Assembly (NCBI RefSeq): GCF_018131105.1
Contig: NZ_JAFCJI010000001.1
Coordinates: forward strand, 2,604,001 to 2,668,000
DNA length: 64,000 nt
Direction of reading: 5' to 3'
Origin: Bradyrhizobium manausense
GTDB taxonomy: Bacteria > Pseudomonadota > Alphaproteobacteria > Rhizobiales > Xanthobacteraceae
This document shows positions 1 through 8,840 of the stretch, piece after piece. The notes beneath the pieces are model-generated. The model was not told where the DNA came from. It saw only the letters and a program-made list of their open reading frames with translations, and made no database searches. Both the position numbers and the translations under genes were made by a program. Every line of letters starts with the position of its first letter. The first letter of the stretch is position 1.

Positions 1-129
1 GAACCCCTGCGGCAGCCGCACCCTGAGGTCAAAGCCCTTGGCGTTGACCGACTTCAATTCCCATTCGAACGTATACGGCCCGCTTGCGCCGTGGCTTCGG
101 GCAAAGCCGGTCATGGACGACAGCGCCAT
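1..129 (-). CDS. yicC: YicC family protein, N-terminal part (runs off the window)
   Basis: The first 43 codons are visible on the minus strand, beginning MALSSMTGFARSHG. The SSMTGFAR start and the following ELKSVNAKGFDLR-type segment are the usual N-terminus of the YicC/YloC family, linked in other bacteria to RNA endonuclease activity and stationary-phase fitness. The gene leaves the window at position 1. It lies downstream of mltG on the same strand with a gap of about 130 nt, the order usual in rhizobia. An ATG 15 nt further in (112-114) is a possible alternative start. Confidence 0.8.
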   Translation of the reverse strand, partial: MALSSMTGFARSHGASGPYTFEWELKSVNAKGFDLRVRLPQGF

Positions 130-262
130 CAGGTCAAATTCTCCGACATCATGGGATTCGCGAGGCCATCAGGCCACGCGAATCTTAAGACTATTTTGCA
201 GGAAAGTGGAATCCGCAAAGTCCGCAGGCAGGTCTGCGCAGGGGCTAACGCTCGGCAAGGGC

Positions 263-1525
263 CTAGCGCTGGATCACCGGCGGCCACGGCTGCACTGCGC
301 CCTGCCGTGCGGGCCGTGCCGGCGGCTTCTTCTGCTGGGTCGGCCGGGGTGCCGGCGTTGTCGCGGTCGGCGCCGTATCCGCGGCCGCGGGCGCAGCGGT
401 GGCCGGCGCCGGCGCATCGTCGGCCGGCTCGACCGTGTCGTTCTGGATCTGCTTCTCCATCGCGCGCAGCTTGGCGACGTTTTTCTGGTGCGCGTCGTAG
501 GTCTCGGTGAAGGCATGCCCGCCCGAGCCGTCGGCGACGAAATAGAGGTCGCGGGTGCGAGCGGGATTGGCAGCAGCTTCCAGCGAGGCGCGGCCGGGAT
601 TGGAGATCGGGCCCGGCGGCAGGCCCTCGATCACATAGGTGTTGTAGGGCGAGGGCTGTGTGATCTCGCTGCGCTTGATCGGGCGGCCCAGCGTGCCCTT
701 GCCGCCGACGAGACCGTAGATGATGGTCGGATCGGACTGGAGCTTGATCCTCTGCTTGAGGCGATTGACGAACACGGCGGCGACGCGGCTGCGCTCGTCC
801 GGCTTGCCCGTTTCCTTCTCGACGATCGAGGCGAGCGTTACCAGCTGCTCGGGCGTCTTGACCGGCAGATCCTGGCTGCGGCGCTCCCAGATCTCGGCGA
901 GCACGCGCTTATGCGCCTGCTGCATGCGCTGGATCACCTGGTCGCGCGGGGTCCCGCGCGGGAACTTGTAGGTCTCGGGCAGCAGCGTGCCTTCACGCGG
1001 CACTTCGCGGACGCTGCCGGTGAAGATGTCGTTGTCGCTCAAGCGCGTCACGATCTGCTCGGAGGTCAGGCCTTCCGGAATCGTGATGGCGTGCTGCACC
1101 ACCTTGCCCTCGACGATGGTGGCGATGACGTCGCGCAAGCTCGCGTTCTTCTGGAACGAATATTCACCGGGCTTCAGGTCCGAGCTCGCCTTCAGCGCGG
1201 CAACGGCGCCGATGAAGATCCACGGATTGACGTCGGTCACGCCTTCCCGGTTCAGGGTCTCGGCAATGTCGCGCTTGCCGGCGCGCTGCGGGATGTTGAC
1301 GACCTTGTCCTCTTTCAGCGGCCCCGCCGCCTCGAGCACCTGCCGGCCGTAGTAATAGGCCGCGCCCGCGCCGATGAGGCCGATCAGGAGCAAGGTGATG
1401 ATGGCGTTGCCGACCACCACAAAGGGATTGCGCGCCCGCTCCGAACGTTTCGGCGGCGGCGGGACCTGCTCGGGCTCGAGCGCTGCCCGCGGACTCCGGG
1501 GCGAAATGGGCGGCCTTTCACTCAT
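263..1525 (-). CDS. mltG: Endolytic murein transglycosylase MltG (YceG-like)
   Basis: The 420-residue protein cleaves nascent glycan strands in the periplasm and is thought to terminate peptidoglycan chain elongation. A cytoplasmic Pro/Arg-rich N-terminus is followed by one membrane anchor at about residues 35-58. A LysM-like region and the YceG catalytic domain follow, with the conserved ASIVEKE motif at 232-238; E236 is the expected catalytic glutamate by analogy with E. coli. The last 60 residues are a low-complexity Ala/Pro/Thr tail, longer than in enterobacteria. It lies downstream of the fatty-acid cluster on the same strand, 125 nt after fabF, and may be cotranscribed with it. Confidence 0.95.
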   Translation of the reverse strand: MSERPPISPRSPRAALEPEQVPPPPKRSERARNPFVVVGNAIITLLLIGLIGAGAAYYYGRQVLEAAGPLKEDKVVNIPQRAGKRDIAETLNREGVTDVNPWIFIGAVAALKASSDLKPGEYSFQKNASLRDVIATIVEGKVVQHAITIPEGLTSEQIVTRLSDNDIFTGSVREVPREGTLLPETYKFPRGTPRDQVIQRMQQAHKRVLAEIWERRSQDLPVKTPEQLVTLASIVEKETGKPDERSRVAAVFVNRLKQRIKLQSDPTIIYGLVGGKGTLGRPIKRSEITQPSPYNTYVIEGLPPGPISNPGRASLEAAANPARTRDLYFVADGSGGHAFTETYDAHQKNVAKLRAMEKQIQNDTVEPADDAPAPATAAPAAADTAPTATTPAPRPTQQKKPPARPARQGAVQPWPPVIQR

Positions 1526-1650
1526 CGAAGCAACCTGAATCCTGCCGGTTCAATCGCAGCCTGACAATCGCTTGCCGAGCCAAATGCACGCGCCCACGGA
1601 TATGACTATCGCCGAATACGGCAAAACGGTGGATTCGTCTCAAACGCAAA

Positions 1651-2916
1651 CTATTGGGCCAGACGCCGGACGATCACCGACGCATTGGTACCGCCGAAGC
1701 CGAAAGAATTCGACAGCGCGATGTTCACCTCGCGCTGCTTCGCCTTGTGCGGCACGAGATCGATCGCGGTCTCCACCGACGGATTGTCCAGATTGATGGT
1801 CGGCGGCACGACATTATCGCGAATCGCGAGAACGGCGAAGATCGCCTCGATCGCGCCGGCGGCACCGAGCAGATGGCCGGTCGAGGATTTGGTCGAGGAC
1901 ATCGCGACCTTGGAGGCGGCGTTGCCGAGCAGGCGTTCCACCGCGCCGAGCTCGATCTCGTCGCCGAGCGGCGTCGAGGTGCCGTGCGCGTTGATGTAGT
2001 CGAGGTCGGATGCGGTCAGGCCGGCGCGCTTGAGCGCGGCCGACATACTGCGGAAACCGCCATCGCCATCGGGCGAAGGCGACGTAATGTGATAGGCGTC
2101 ACCCGACAGACCGTAGCCGATCACCTCGGCATAAATCCTGGCGCCGCGGCGCCTTGCGTGCTCGAGCTCTTCCAGGACGAGGACGCCAGCGCCCTCACCC
2201 ATCACGAAACCGTCGCGATCCTTGTCGTAGGGACGCGATGCCTTCTCAGGCGTATCGTTGAAGCCGGTCGACAGCGCGCGCGCCGCATTGAAACCGGCAA
2301 TGCCGATGCGGCTGATCGGCGACTCCGCACCACCCGCGACCATCACGTCGGCATCGCCGAGCGCGATCAGGCGGGCGGCGTCTCCGACGGCATGGGCGCC
2401 AGTCGAGCAGGCCGTGACCACCGAATGGTTCGGCCCCTTCAGTCCGTGCGCGATCGAGACATAACCGGAGGCGAGATTGATCAGGCGGCCGGGAATGAAG
2501 AACGGCGACACCCGGCGCGGTCCGCGCTCCTTGAGCAGGATCGCGGTCTCGGCGATGCCGTTGAGGCCGCCGATGCCCGAGCCGATCATGGTGCCGGTCG
2601 CGCATTTGTCCTCTTCGGTCTCGGGATGCCAGTTGGCATCGTCGAGCGCCTGGCCGGCCGCGGCCATGCCGAAGATGATGAAGTCGTCGACCTTGCGCTG
2701 GTCCTTCGGCTCCATCCACTTGTCGGGATTGAAGGTGTCGTTGCTGCCGTCGCCGCGCACCACCGTGCAGGCGTATTTGGTCTGGAGATCGGAGACATCG
2801 AAGCTCTCGATCGCTCGCGCACCGCTCTCGCCATTGAGGATGCGTTTCCAGGTCGGCTCGACCCCGCAGCCGAGTGGCGACACCATGCCGAGACCAGTGA
2901 CGACAACCCGCCTCAT
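1651..2916 (-). CDS. fabF: 3-oxoacyl-[acyl-carrier-protein] synthase II (KAS II)
   Basis: This is a 421-residue condensing enzyme of type II fatty acid synthesis that adds malonyl-ACP units to acyl-ACP. The thiolase-fold active site is complete: C170 in TACSTGAHA, H311 in NAHGTSTPLGD, K343 and H348 in STKSSTGHLLGAAG. It follows acpP on the same strand with a gap of about 110 nt, the usual acpP-fabF pairing, so ACP and its elongating synthase are probably coexpressed. Length and start (MRRVVVTGLGMVSPLG) are normal for the family. Confidence 0.98.
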   Translation of the reverse strand: MRRVVVTGLGMVSPLGCGVEPTWKRILNGESGARAIESFDVSDLQTKYACTVVRGDGSNDTFNPDKWMEPKDQRKVDDFIIFGMAAAGQALDDANWHPETEEDKCATGTMIGSGIGGLNGIAETAILLKERGPRRVSPFFIPGRLINLASGYVSIAHGLKGPNHSVVTACSTGAHAVGDAARLIALGDADVMVAGGAESPISRIGIAGFNAARALSTGFNDTPEKASRPYDKDRDGFVMGEGAGVLVLEELEHARRRGARIYAEVIGYGLSGDAYHITSPSPDGDGGFRSMSAALKRAGLTASDLDYINAHGTSTPLGDEIELGAVERLLGNAASKVAMSSTKSSTGHLLGAAGAIEAIFAVLAIRDNVVPPTINLDNPSVETAIDLVPHKAKQREVNIALSNSFGFGGTNASVIVRRLAQ

Positions 2917-3023
2917 ATCCGAAAACTCCGCATCGAAAGATTCACGGCCAATAACAAGAAACCGGCTGACCGCTGGGAAGCGGCCCGTCCGGTTTCAATG
3001 TTGTCCCCGCGAAATGAAGAGCC

Positions 3024-3263
3024 TTAGCTCTTCGCGTTCTTCTCGAGAAACTTCGTGGCGTCGCCGACGGTGAGAATCGTCTCAGCGGCGTCGTCCGGAA
3101 TCTCGCACCCGAATTCTTCTTCGAACGCCATCACCAGCTCGACGGTGTCCAAACTGTCGGCGCCGAGGTCGTCGATGAAGCTCGCAGCATCGACAACCTT
3201 CTCGGGTTCAACACCAAGGTGTTCGACCACGATCTTCTTAACCCGCTCGCCAATCTCACTCAT
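3024..3263 (-). CDS. acpP: Acyl carrier protein
   Basis: This 79-residue acidic four-helix protein carries growing acyl chains on a 4'-phosphopantetheine. The attachment serine is S37 in the [10 protein letters not shown] motif. A GAGG-type ribosome-binding sequence lies just before the ATG. It sits between fabG and fabF as in most alphaproteobacteria. About 310 nt of non-coding DNA upstream suggests that it has its own promoter, as expected for such a highly expressed gene. Confidence 0.98.
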   Translation of the reverse strand: MSEIGERVKKIVVEHLGVEPEKVVDAASFIDDLGADSLDTVELVMAFEEEFGCEIPDDAAETILTVGDATKFLEKNAKS

Positions 3264-3574
3264 TGCATAACCTCGTGTTGTTCCCTGTAGACCCGACCCC
3301 CCGGGACGATACGAGCCGTCGTGGTCGTTGACTGCCTTCGCTTACGAACTTTGATCTGGTCCCACCCTAACCGATGGAGACCCGGCGAACGACGGCCAAG
3401 GCTCCGCATCGCCAATATACAGGGTTTCAAAAACCTGCAATGGCGTTCTTTGCCCATCCGTTGAGCGTCCGGTTATCATACTTCAACTGCCTTGACTACA
3501 CGCCTCAATTCGCTCCGGAAACAGCCGTTTGCCGCATCCTGCCCCGCCCATGTGGGCAGTGCGGAACGAACGTT
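3264..3574 (-). other. acpP upstream intergenic region
   Basis: This stretch of about 310 nt between fabG and acpP shows no credible gene. It most likely holds the acpP promoter and leader. I could not identify a convincing -35/-10 pair, although the part around 3470-3500 is less GC-rich than its surroundings. Confidence 0.4.
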
Positions 3575-4312
3575 TCAGATCATGGCCATGCCGCCGTTGA
3601 CGTGGATGGTCTGGCCGGTGACGTAGGCCGCTTCGTTCGAACTCAGGTAGACCGCGGCGGCCGCAATGTCCTCGGGCGTCCCCAGGCGGGCGGCCGGAAC
3701 CTTGGTCAGAATCGTCTCGCGCTGCTTGTCATTGAGGGCGTCCGTCATCGGCGTCTTGATGAAGCCGGGCGCGATGCAGTTCGCAGTCACGCCGCGCTTG
3801 GCGTATTCGGCCCCCAGCGTCTTGATCATGCCGATCAGGCCGGCCTTCGACGCGGTGTAGTTGCCCTGCCCCGGATTGCCGGTGACGCCGACGATCGAGG
3901 TGATGGCGATGATGCGGCCGAAGCGCTTGCGCATCATCAGCTTGGTGGCAGCGCGGGCCAGGCGGAAGGTCGAGGTCAGATTGATGTTGATGACCTCCTC
4001 CCAATCCTCGTCGCGGAGTTGCACGAAAAGATTGTCGCGGGTGATGCCGGCATTGGCGACGAGAATATCGACCTGTCCCATCGCGGCCTCCGCCGCGGGC
4101 ACCAGCGCCTCGACCTCGTCGGCCTTGGAGAGGTTGCAGGGCAGCACATGGGTACGCTCGCCGAGCTTGCCGGCAAGCTCATCCAGCACCTCCTTGCGCG
4201 TCCCCGAGATCGCGACGGTTGCGCCCTGCGCGTGCAGCGCCTGGGCGATCGCGTTGCCGATACCGCCGGTCGCGCCGGTGACGAGCGCCTTCTTGCCAGT
4301 CAGATCGAACAT
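3575..4312 (-). CDS. fabG: 3-oxoacyl-[acyl-carrier-protein] reductase
   Basis: This NADPH-dependent reductase catalyses the first reductive step of the fatty acid elongation cycle. It is a short-chain dehydrogenase of 245 residues, with the cofactor-binding TGATGGIG at 12-19 and the catalytic triad S139, Y152, K156 (YTASK). The start is set at MFDLTGKKALVTG because a strong GGAGGAG ribosome-binding site lies just before it and the length matches the family. A longer open frame to 4459 has no family support. It is flanked by fabD upstream and acpP downstream. Confidence 0.97.
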   Translation of the reverse strand: MFDLTGKKALVTGATGGIGNAIAQALHAQGATVAISGTRKEVLDELAGKLGERTHVLPCNLSKADEVEALVPAAEAAMGQVDILVANAGITRDNLFVQLRDEDWEEVININLTSTFRLARAATKLMMRKRFGRIIAITSIVGVTGNPGQGNYTASKAGLIGMIKTLGAEYAKRGVTANCIAPGFIKTPMTDALNDKQRETILTKVPAARLGTPEDIAAAAVYLSSNEAAYVTGQTIHVNGGMAMI

Positions 4313-4379
4313 CGAAAACTCCTCCAAAGCACGATCCGGAAAAGCGTGCAGCGGCTTTCCGGAAAGATCGTGCGCAAAC

Positions 4380-5339
4380 TTAAGCCTGCTTGGCAGCGGC
4401 CAATGCATCCTTGGCGGCGGCAATATCGTTCGGACCGCCCACGGCGATACCGACGGCACCGTCGGCGATGCGCTTGACGAGTCCCGTCAGCACCTTGCCC
4501 GCACCGATCTCGAAGAAGCGGGTGACGCCCTGCCCCGCCATATAGCCAACCGACTCGCGCCAGCGCACCGTGCCGGTCACCTGCTCGACCAGGCGGCGGC
4601 GGATCTCGTCGGGATCGGTGATCGCGCTGGCCAGCACGTTCGACACCAGCGGCGCGGCCGGAGCCTTGATCGTGACCCTGGACAGCGCTTCGGCCATCGC
4701 GTCGGCGGCAGGCTGCATCAGCTTGCAATGGAACGGTGCGGACACCGGCAGCAGCATGGCGCGCTTGGCACCCTTGGTCTTGGCGATCTCGACGGCGCGA
4801 TCGACCGCGGCCTTGTCGCCGGAGACGACGACCTGCCCGCCGCCATTGTCATTGGCGGCCTGGCAGACCTGGCCCTGCGCCGCCTCTTTGGCGACCTCCA
4901 GGGCGGCGTCGTAATCGAGGCCGAGCAGCGCGGCCATGGCGCCGGCACCAACAGGCACGGCCTTTTGCATTGCGAGACCGCGGGTGCGAAGCAGCCGCGC
5001 GGTGTCCGAGATCGTCAGGCTGCCGGCCGCGGCCAGCGCCGAATATTCGCCGAGTGAGTGACCGGCCACGAAGGCTGCGTCCCGACCCACGGAAAACCCG
5101 GCTTCAGCCTCCAGCACGCGCAGAGTGGCGACAGACACCGCCATCAGGGCCGGCTGGGCGTTCTCGGTGAGTTGGAGGGTTTCGGCCGGGCCGTCCCAGA
5201 TGATTGCCGTCAGCTTCTCGCCAAGCGCGGCATCGACCTCGTCGAACACGGCGCGTGCCACCGGAAAGGCGTCGGCCAAGGCCTTGCCCATACCGACCGC
5301 CTGGGAACCCTGCCCCGGAAATGTGAATGCTGCCGTCAT
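4380..5339 (-). CDS. fabD: Malonyl-CoA:ACP transacylase
   Basis: The 319-residue enzyme transfers malonyl from CoA to ACP for fatty acid elongation. The nucleophile S95 lies in GHSLGE and H204 in APFHCKLM. The start is placed at MTAAFTFPGQGSQ, the normal N-terminus, preceded by an AGGGAG ribosome-binding site; the open frame extends 28 codons further without family support. The order fabD-fabG-acpP-fabF forms a compact fatty-acid synthesis cluster. Confidence 0.97.
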   Translation of the reverse strand: MTAAFTFPGQGSQAVGMGKALADAFPVARAVFDEVDAALGEKLTAIIWDGPAETLQLTENAQPALMAVSVATLRVLEAEAGFSVGRDAAFVAGHSLGEYSALAAAGSLTISDTARLLRTRGLAMQKAVPVGAGAMAALLGLDYDAALEVAKEAAQGQVCQAANDNGGGQVVVSGDKAAVDRAVEIAKTKGAKRAMLLPVSAPFHCKLMQPAADAMAEALSRVTIKAPAAPLVSNVLASAITDPDEIRRRLVEQVTGTVRWRESVGYMAGQGVTRFFEIGAGKVLTGLVKRIADGAVGIAVGGPNDIAAAKDALAAAKQA

Positions 5340-5512
5340 CGGCGCTCCCTGGATCGCTCGAGCCGTGTGCATCGAGAACCCGGCAGCCGTTGACGTCCGG
5401 CCCGAGCCTTGGTTCCCGACCATGCTCCGAAAGGGGCCGTAGACACTGTCCAGGGCCAGACTGTCAAGCCAAGATGGACACCCGGGCCGGCCTTCAACTG
5501 GGGATACGCCCC

Positions 5513-6538
5513 TTAAAACCCGCCGGCCTTCTGATCCGCGCCGATCTCGGCCCCGGCCTGCGCACGGCGCACATTGCTGACCAATTGCCCCGGACGATCA
5601 TCGCGGTTCGGTTTCGCGGTCGCGAGCCGCAGCACTGCGGCGTAGTTCGGCTGCACTTCCATGCGGGTGGCATGCCGGCTCTCACTGAGCAGTCGATGCA
5701 CCTTCGGCAGATTGTAGCAGGGCACGTAGAACAAGAGATGATGCTCGAGATGGTAGTTCACGTAATACGGCGCGATGAACAGACGCTCGAGAAGATTGGC
5801 GTGCGTGGTGCGAGTGTTGCGCAAGGGATCGCTGCTGTCCGGGACGACGGCATGCTCGGCGATGTTGCGGATGCGGGTGATGACCATCATCCAGGTCAGC
5901 AGCGGCACCAGCCATAGCAGCGGATAGGCCCACCACACGCCGGCAGCCGCGCACGCCACGAACATCGCGGCGTTGACGAGACATTGCGGGCCGAGCTTGT
6001 CCCGGAAATGCGCGGCGCGCTGGCGCCAGGGCCAATCCTTCGATCCAAGCGCGTTGAGTAATTGCGCCTTGCGCTGCTGGTAGCCGGTCTGTCCGGTGAT
6101 GTCGCGGATGAACTTGCGGCGGTAGCTCAGTTTCGTGATCGGAAACGGCGCCGACAGCACCAGATCAGGATCGTCCTCCTGTTGCGTGCGCGCATGATGC
6201 TGGAGGTGATAGCGCCGGTAGCTGCGCGTCTCGGCAAACAGAGGATAGGCGCAGAGCCACTGGCTCAGCGCGAGATTGGTTCTTTCATCGGCGGACAGGC
6301 AGCCGTGCGCACCGTCATGCATCAGGATCGCCAAGCCCAGTTGGCGTGACCCGATGATCGCGACGGCGAGAATATAGGTGATCGGATTAGGCCACCACGC
6401 GACCAGCGCAATCGCACCAATGATGAGCGCCCAGGCATGGACGATCATCGCGATACCCTTCCAGGTCACACGCCGGCGCACATCAGCGAGTTCATCGTCG
6501 GTCAGAAAATCGCGGGCGCGCATGCGAAGTGCGGTCAT
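5513..6538 (-). CDS. Membrane fatty acid desaturase family protein
   Basis: The 341-residue integral membrane di-iron enzyme has the three histidine boxes of the desaturase/hydroxylase superfamily: HDGAH (74-78), HLQHH (111-115) and HLEHH (263-267). Hydrophobic stretches near 30-70 and 185-222 supply the membrane hairpins. It probably introduces a double bond or hydroxyl group into an acyl or isoprenoid chain; the exact substrate cannot be read from the sequence. Its start codon overlaps the stop of the upstream TetR gene by 4 nt (ATGA), so the two are translated from one transcript and the regulator probably controls this enzyme. Confidence 0.85.
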   Translation of the reverse strand: MTALRMRARDFLTDDELADVRRRVTWKGIAMIVHAWALIIGAIALVAWWPNPITYILAVAIIGSRQLGLAILMHDGAHGCLSADERTNLALSQWLCAYPLFAETRSYRRYHLQHHARTQQEDDPDLVLSAPFPITKLSYRRKFIRDITGQTGYQQRKAQLLNALGSKDWPWRQRAAHFRDKLGPQCLVNAAMFVACAAAGVWWAYPLLWLVPLLTWMMVITRIRNIAEHAVVPDSSDPLRNTRTTHANLLERLFIAPYYVNYHLEHHLLFYVPCYNLPKVHRLLSESRHATRMEVQPNYAAVLRLATAKPNRDDRPGQLVSNVRRAQAGAEIGADQKAGGF

Positions 6539-7245
6539 GGCTTAACCCTCTCGTTCGAATTGCCGGATGCATCGCGCTCCTCGACGAGACGCAGGCGCGC
6601 AGGCTCGCCAGTCGATTTCGCCTGCTCGCCGAGCACGCGCAGCATCTCGGCGCAGAGCGCCTCGGGCGAACGGCCCATGGCATAGCCTTCGAGGATGATT
6701 CCAATGGCGACGGCCCAGAACCGCCGCGAGCTTTCGTCGGGCGCGCGCAGCGAACGCCAGCCATGGCGCGCCACCTGGCCCGCATAGGCGCGCGCGCCTT
6801 CAGTGTGCAAGCGCTCGATGGTGCGCTCGACCAGCGGCGCGAGATCCTGACGCCGCCGCGTCAAAGTCAAAGCCTCGGCAAAGAACGCGATCGAATCGCT
6901 GGCCGTCACGGTCTCGGCCAGCGCGTGGGTATACTCCCGCGGCGTGCGCGCCTTCAGCGCCGCCTGCTCGGTCGCCCGCGCCAGATAGAGGAGATCGCGG
7001 CAGGCGCATTCGACGAACAGCGCCTCCTTGGTGCGGAAATAATAGGTGATCTGGCTCGGGAATGCGTCTGCCGCGGCTGCGATGTCGGTGATCGCGGTGC
7101 CCGACAATCCCCGCTCCCGAAACAGCGGGCTGGCGGCATCGAGCAGCAGGGAGCGCATTTTGCGGCCGGCCGAGCGCGTCGCCCGCACGGCATGCTTGGG
7201 GTTGCCAGCCACCTCAAGCGGCTCCTGGGCCGACTTTTCCACCAT
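6535..7245 (-). CDS. TetR family transcriptional regulator (of the desaturase)
   Basis: This 236-residue protein has a TetR-type helix-turn-helix at about residues 30-75 (SGTAITDIAAAADAFPSQI, then YYFRTKEAL), followed by a helical ligand-binding domain and a C-terminal extension. It heads an operon with the fatty acid desaturase through a 4-nt overlap. A palindrome just upstream of the start is the likely autoregulatory operator. The inducing ligand is unknown; given the partner gene, an acyl-CoA or membrane lipid is a reasonable guess. Confidence 0.85.
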   Translation of the reverse strand: MVEKSAQEPLEVAGNPKHAVRATRSAGRKMRSLLLDAASPLFRERGLSGTAITDIAAAADAFPSQITYYFRTKEALFVECACRDLLYLARATEQAALKARTPREYTHALAETVTASDSIAFFAEALTLTRRRQDLAPLVERTIERLHTEGARAYAGQVARHGWRSLRAPDESSRRFWAVAIGIILEGYAMGRSPEALCAEMLRVLGEQAKSTGEPARLRLVEERDASGNSNERVKP

Positions 7246-7266
7246 CGGATCCTCTCCCTGAATTTA

Positions 7267-7283
7267 TTTGTATGATATACAAA
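7267..7283. promoter_or_regulatory. Probable TetR operator palindrome
   Basis: TTTGTATGATATACAAA is a 7+3+7 perfect inverted repeat, extending outward by two bases per side with one mismatch. It lies about 20 nt upstream of the TetR start in an AT-rich stretch that stands out from the surrounding GC-rich DNA. This is the size and place expected for a TetR operator overlapping the promoter of the regulator-desaturase operon. Confidence 0.65.
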
Positions 7284-7289
7284 CAAATA

Positions 7290-7589
7290 GATCAAGCCAA
7301 ATATGGTGCGGAAGGGACCGGTCCTGCCCTGCACCCGGAACCATCCGGGCCGAAAACACGGCCCCAAACCTTGCCAAGCCGACCAAAATCCGTATAACGC
7401 GCGCATCCGCAGACCCCGGCCGGGAGCTGAACGGACGGTCTCAGCAAATCATTCGTGATTTTGGTGTGGCAGGGCCAGTCGGCCCGTCGTCCCGTGTTTC
7501 CGCCTTCTGAGCTTAATCCCAGAGTCCTTTCCGAAGGTCTCTTAAGGGCTTGACGCCGGGCGATGCGCCAACACGAGGAAAGGACGACT
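7290..7589 (+). other. rpsF leader / divergent intergenic region
   Basis: About 300 nt without a credible gene lies between the divergent TetR gene and rpsF. It should contain the rpsF operon promoter and a 5' leader. Small hairpin-forming sequences occur near 7527-7560. Many bacteria carry an S6:S18-binding leader here, but I cannot confirm that fold by eye. Confidence 0.4.
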
Positions 7590-8093
7590 ATGGCTCTCTA
7601 TGAGCATGTTTTTCTCGCGCGCCAAGACGCGAGCACGCAGCAGGTCGAAGAGCTGACTGCGCAGATGACCGGCATCGTCGAAGGTCTCGGCGGCAAGGTC
7701 ACCAAGACCGAGAATTGGGGCGTTCGCTCCCTCACCTACCGCATGAACAAGAACCGCAAGGCGCACTTCGTGCTCCTCAACATCGACGCGCCCTCCGCGG
7801 CGATCGCCGAGATCGAGCGCCAGGAGCGCATCAGCGAAGACGTGATCCGCTATCTCAGCGTCCGCGTCGAAGAGCTCGAGGAAGGCCCGTCCGCGATGAT
7901 GCGCAAGGCCGACCGCGATCGCGAGCGTGACGACCGTGGCGGTGGATTCCGCGACCGTGAAGGCGGCGGCTTCCGTGGCGACCGCGAAGGCGGTTTCCGT
8001 GGTGGTGATCGTGACGGCGGTGGCTTCCGCGGCGATCGCGGCCCGCGTCGTCCGCGCGACGAAGCTGAAACCACCACGACGGATGGGGAGTAA
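7590..8093 (+). CDS. rpsF: 30S ribosomal protein bS6 with Arg/Gly-rich tail
   Basis: This is the bS6 protein of the small-subunit platform, which binds bS18 and 16S rRNA. The first 105 residues ([15 protein letters not shown]...) form the normal bS6 fold. They are followed by about 60 residues of repeated Gly-Gly-Phe-Arg and Asp-Arg units and a short acidic end, giving 167 residues against about 130 in E. coli. The start is set at MALYEHVF, preceded by AGGAAAGGA; the open frame nine codons longer has no family support. rpsR follows after 5 nt. Confidence 0.97.
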   Translation: MALYEHVFLARQDASTQQVEELTAQMTGIVEGLGGKVTKTENWGVRSLTYRMNKNRKAHFVLLNIDAPSAAIAEIERQERISEDVIRYLSVRVEELEEGPSAMMRKADRDRERDDRGGGFRDREGGGFRGDREGGFRGGDRDGGGFRGDRGPRRPRDEAETTTTDGE

Positions 8094-8098
8094 GACCA

Positions 8099-8338
8099 AT
8101 GGCTGAAGCTGGTGCACGCCGCCCGTTTTTCCGTCGTCGCAAGAGCTGCCCGTTCACGGGAGCCAATGCGCCGAAGATCGACTACAAGGACAGCAAGCTG
8201 CTGATGCGTTACGTCTCCGAGCGCGGCAAGATCGTGCCGAGCCGCATCACCGCGGTATCCGCGAAGAAGCAGCGTGAGCTCGCCCGCGCCATCAAGCGCG
8301 CGCGGTTCCTGGGCCTGCTGCCCTACGTCATTCGCTAA
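8099..8338 (+). CDS. rpsR: 30S ribosomal protein bS18
   Basis: The 79-residue basic partner of bS6 has the conserved segments [14 protein letters not shown] and [16 protein letters not shown]. It is cotranscribed with rpsF. In related genomes the DUF2232 gene and rplI follow directly; here a 44-kb island lies in between. Confidence 0.97.
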   Translation: MAEAGARRPFFRRRKSCPFTGANAPKIDYKDSKLLMRYVSERGKIVPSRITAVSAKKQRELARAIKRARFLGLLPYVIR

Positions 8339-8346
8339 GACGAATT

Positions 8347-8374
8347 CGACCGGCGGCCACGTCGCCGCCGGTCG
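8347..8374 (+). terminator. Hairpin after rpsR
   Basis: A perfect 10-bp GC stem (CGACCGGCGG at 8347-8356, complement at 8365-8374) encloses an 8-nt loop 8 nt after the rpsR stop. There is no clear T-run, so it could be a weak terminator, an attenuator or a 3'-end protecting hairpin of the original operon. Confidence 0.5.
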
Positions 8375-8434
8375 TGACTTCTGAACTCATAAGGCTTCCG
8401 GGTCGTCCGGTCGCCGATGGTTGGGGCAAGACGC

Positions 8435-8447
8435 CTCTAACCGCTCG
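8435..8447 (+). repeat. Left junction repeat (putative attL core)
   Basis: The 13-bp ctctaaccgctcg matches 52693-52705 exactly. It lies 97 nt after the rpsR stop. The flanks diverge immediately on the island side, as expected for an attachment core. Confidence 0.6.
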
Positions 8448-8528
8448 TTTGAGCAACATCAATTTTCTTCAATAATATCAACGGATCTGTTGTCGCAGAT
8501 TCACGTTACGTACCGGGCGTTTCGCTCC

Positions 8529-8550
8529 ATTTCTGCTACGAAACTGCTAC
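8529..8550 (+). repeat. Tandem ctgctac repeats near left end (possible integrase arm sites)
   Basis: Two adjacent copies, atttctgctac and gaaactgctac, lie about 80 nt inside the left junction. A matching tandem pair of ggtttctgctac lies about 60 nt inside the right junction. Short repeats of this kind next to attachment cores are typical integrase arm-binding sites. The role is inferred from position only. Confidence 0.35.
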
Positions 8551-8731
8551 GGGCCGAGGAGGCTTCGTTCCTCCACGCCGCGCTGCCACCCCTACCCGCC
8601 TTTCCGCACGCGCCTCCCGTGAGAGGCACGATCGCGAGATCAAATCTTCAGGGTTGCCAGACCTGCCCCGCGCAATTGCCGCGAGCGATTGTGCTGTTAC
8701 AGTGGGCCTTTGCCCATGGAGAGGGACAAAC

Positions 8732-8840
8732 ATGCAGGACCCGTCGATCGATGAAGTATGCCGCCTGCTCTTACGGAGGGCGGAATGATTCGGCTGCCGA
8801 AGGGGTCGTGATCGTCCTCGCAGCATCGTTGATTGGCTGA
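8732..8840 (+). pseudogene. Possible frameshifted 35-residue protein
   Basis: An ATG with a GAGAGGGA ribosome-binding sequence opens a frame reading MQDPSIDEVCRLLLRRAE, then stops. Dropping one T at the stop lets the frame continue as DSAAEGVVIVLAASLIG and end at 8840. This makes a coherent peptide with a charged helix and a hydrophobic C-terminus. The two halves fit so well that a one-base insertion in a small gene is plausible, but the element is short and unconfirmed. Confidence 0.25.

Noticed and set aside
38..1564. A 508-codon plus-strand frame opposite mltG
   Set aside because: It is the antisense shadow of mltG in GC-rich DNA, with an Arg/Gly-rich nonsense composition; mltG itself has clear family motifs.
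4313..4459. N-terminal extension of fabG
   Set aside because: The family starts at MFDLTGKKAL, where a strong GGAGGAG site stands; the extension has no similarity to FabG.
7290..7589. S6:S18 autoregulatory leader
   Set aside because: Expected in this place from other bacteria, but I could not identify the conserved bulged stem by eye, so it is not called.
8339..8600. tRNA gene as integration target at the left island end
   Set aside because: No cloverleaf-like sequence or tRNA 3' end is visible near either junction; the target appears to be plain intergenic DNA.
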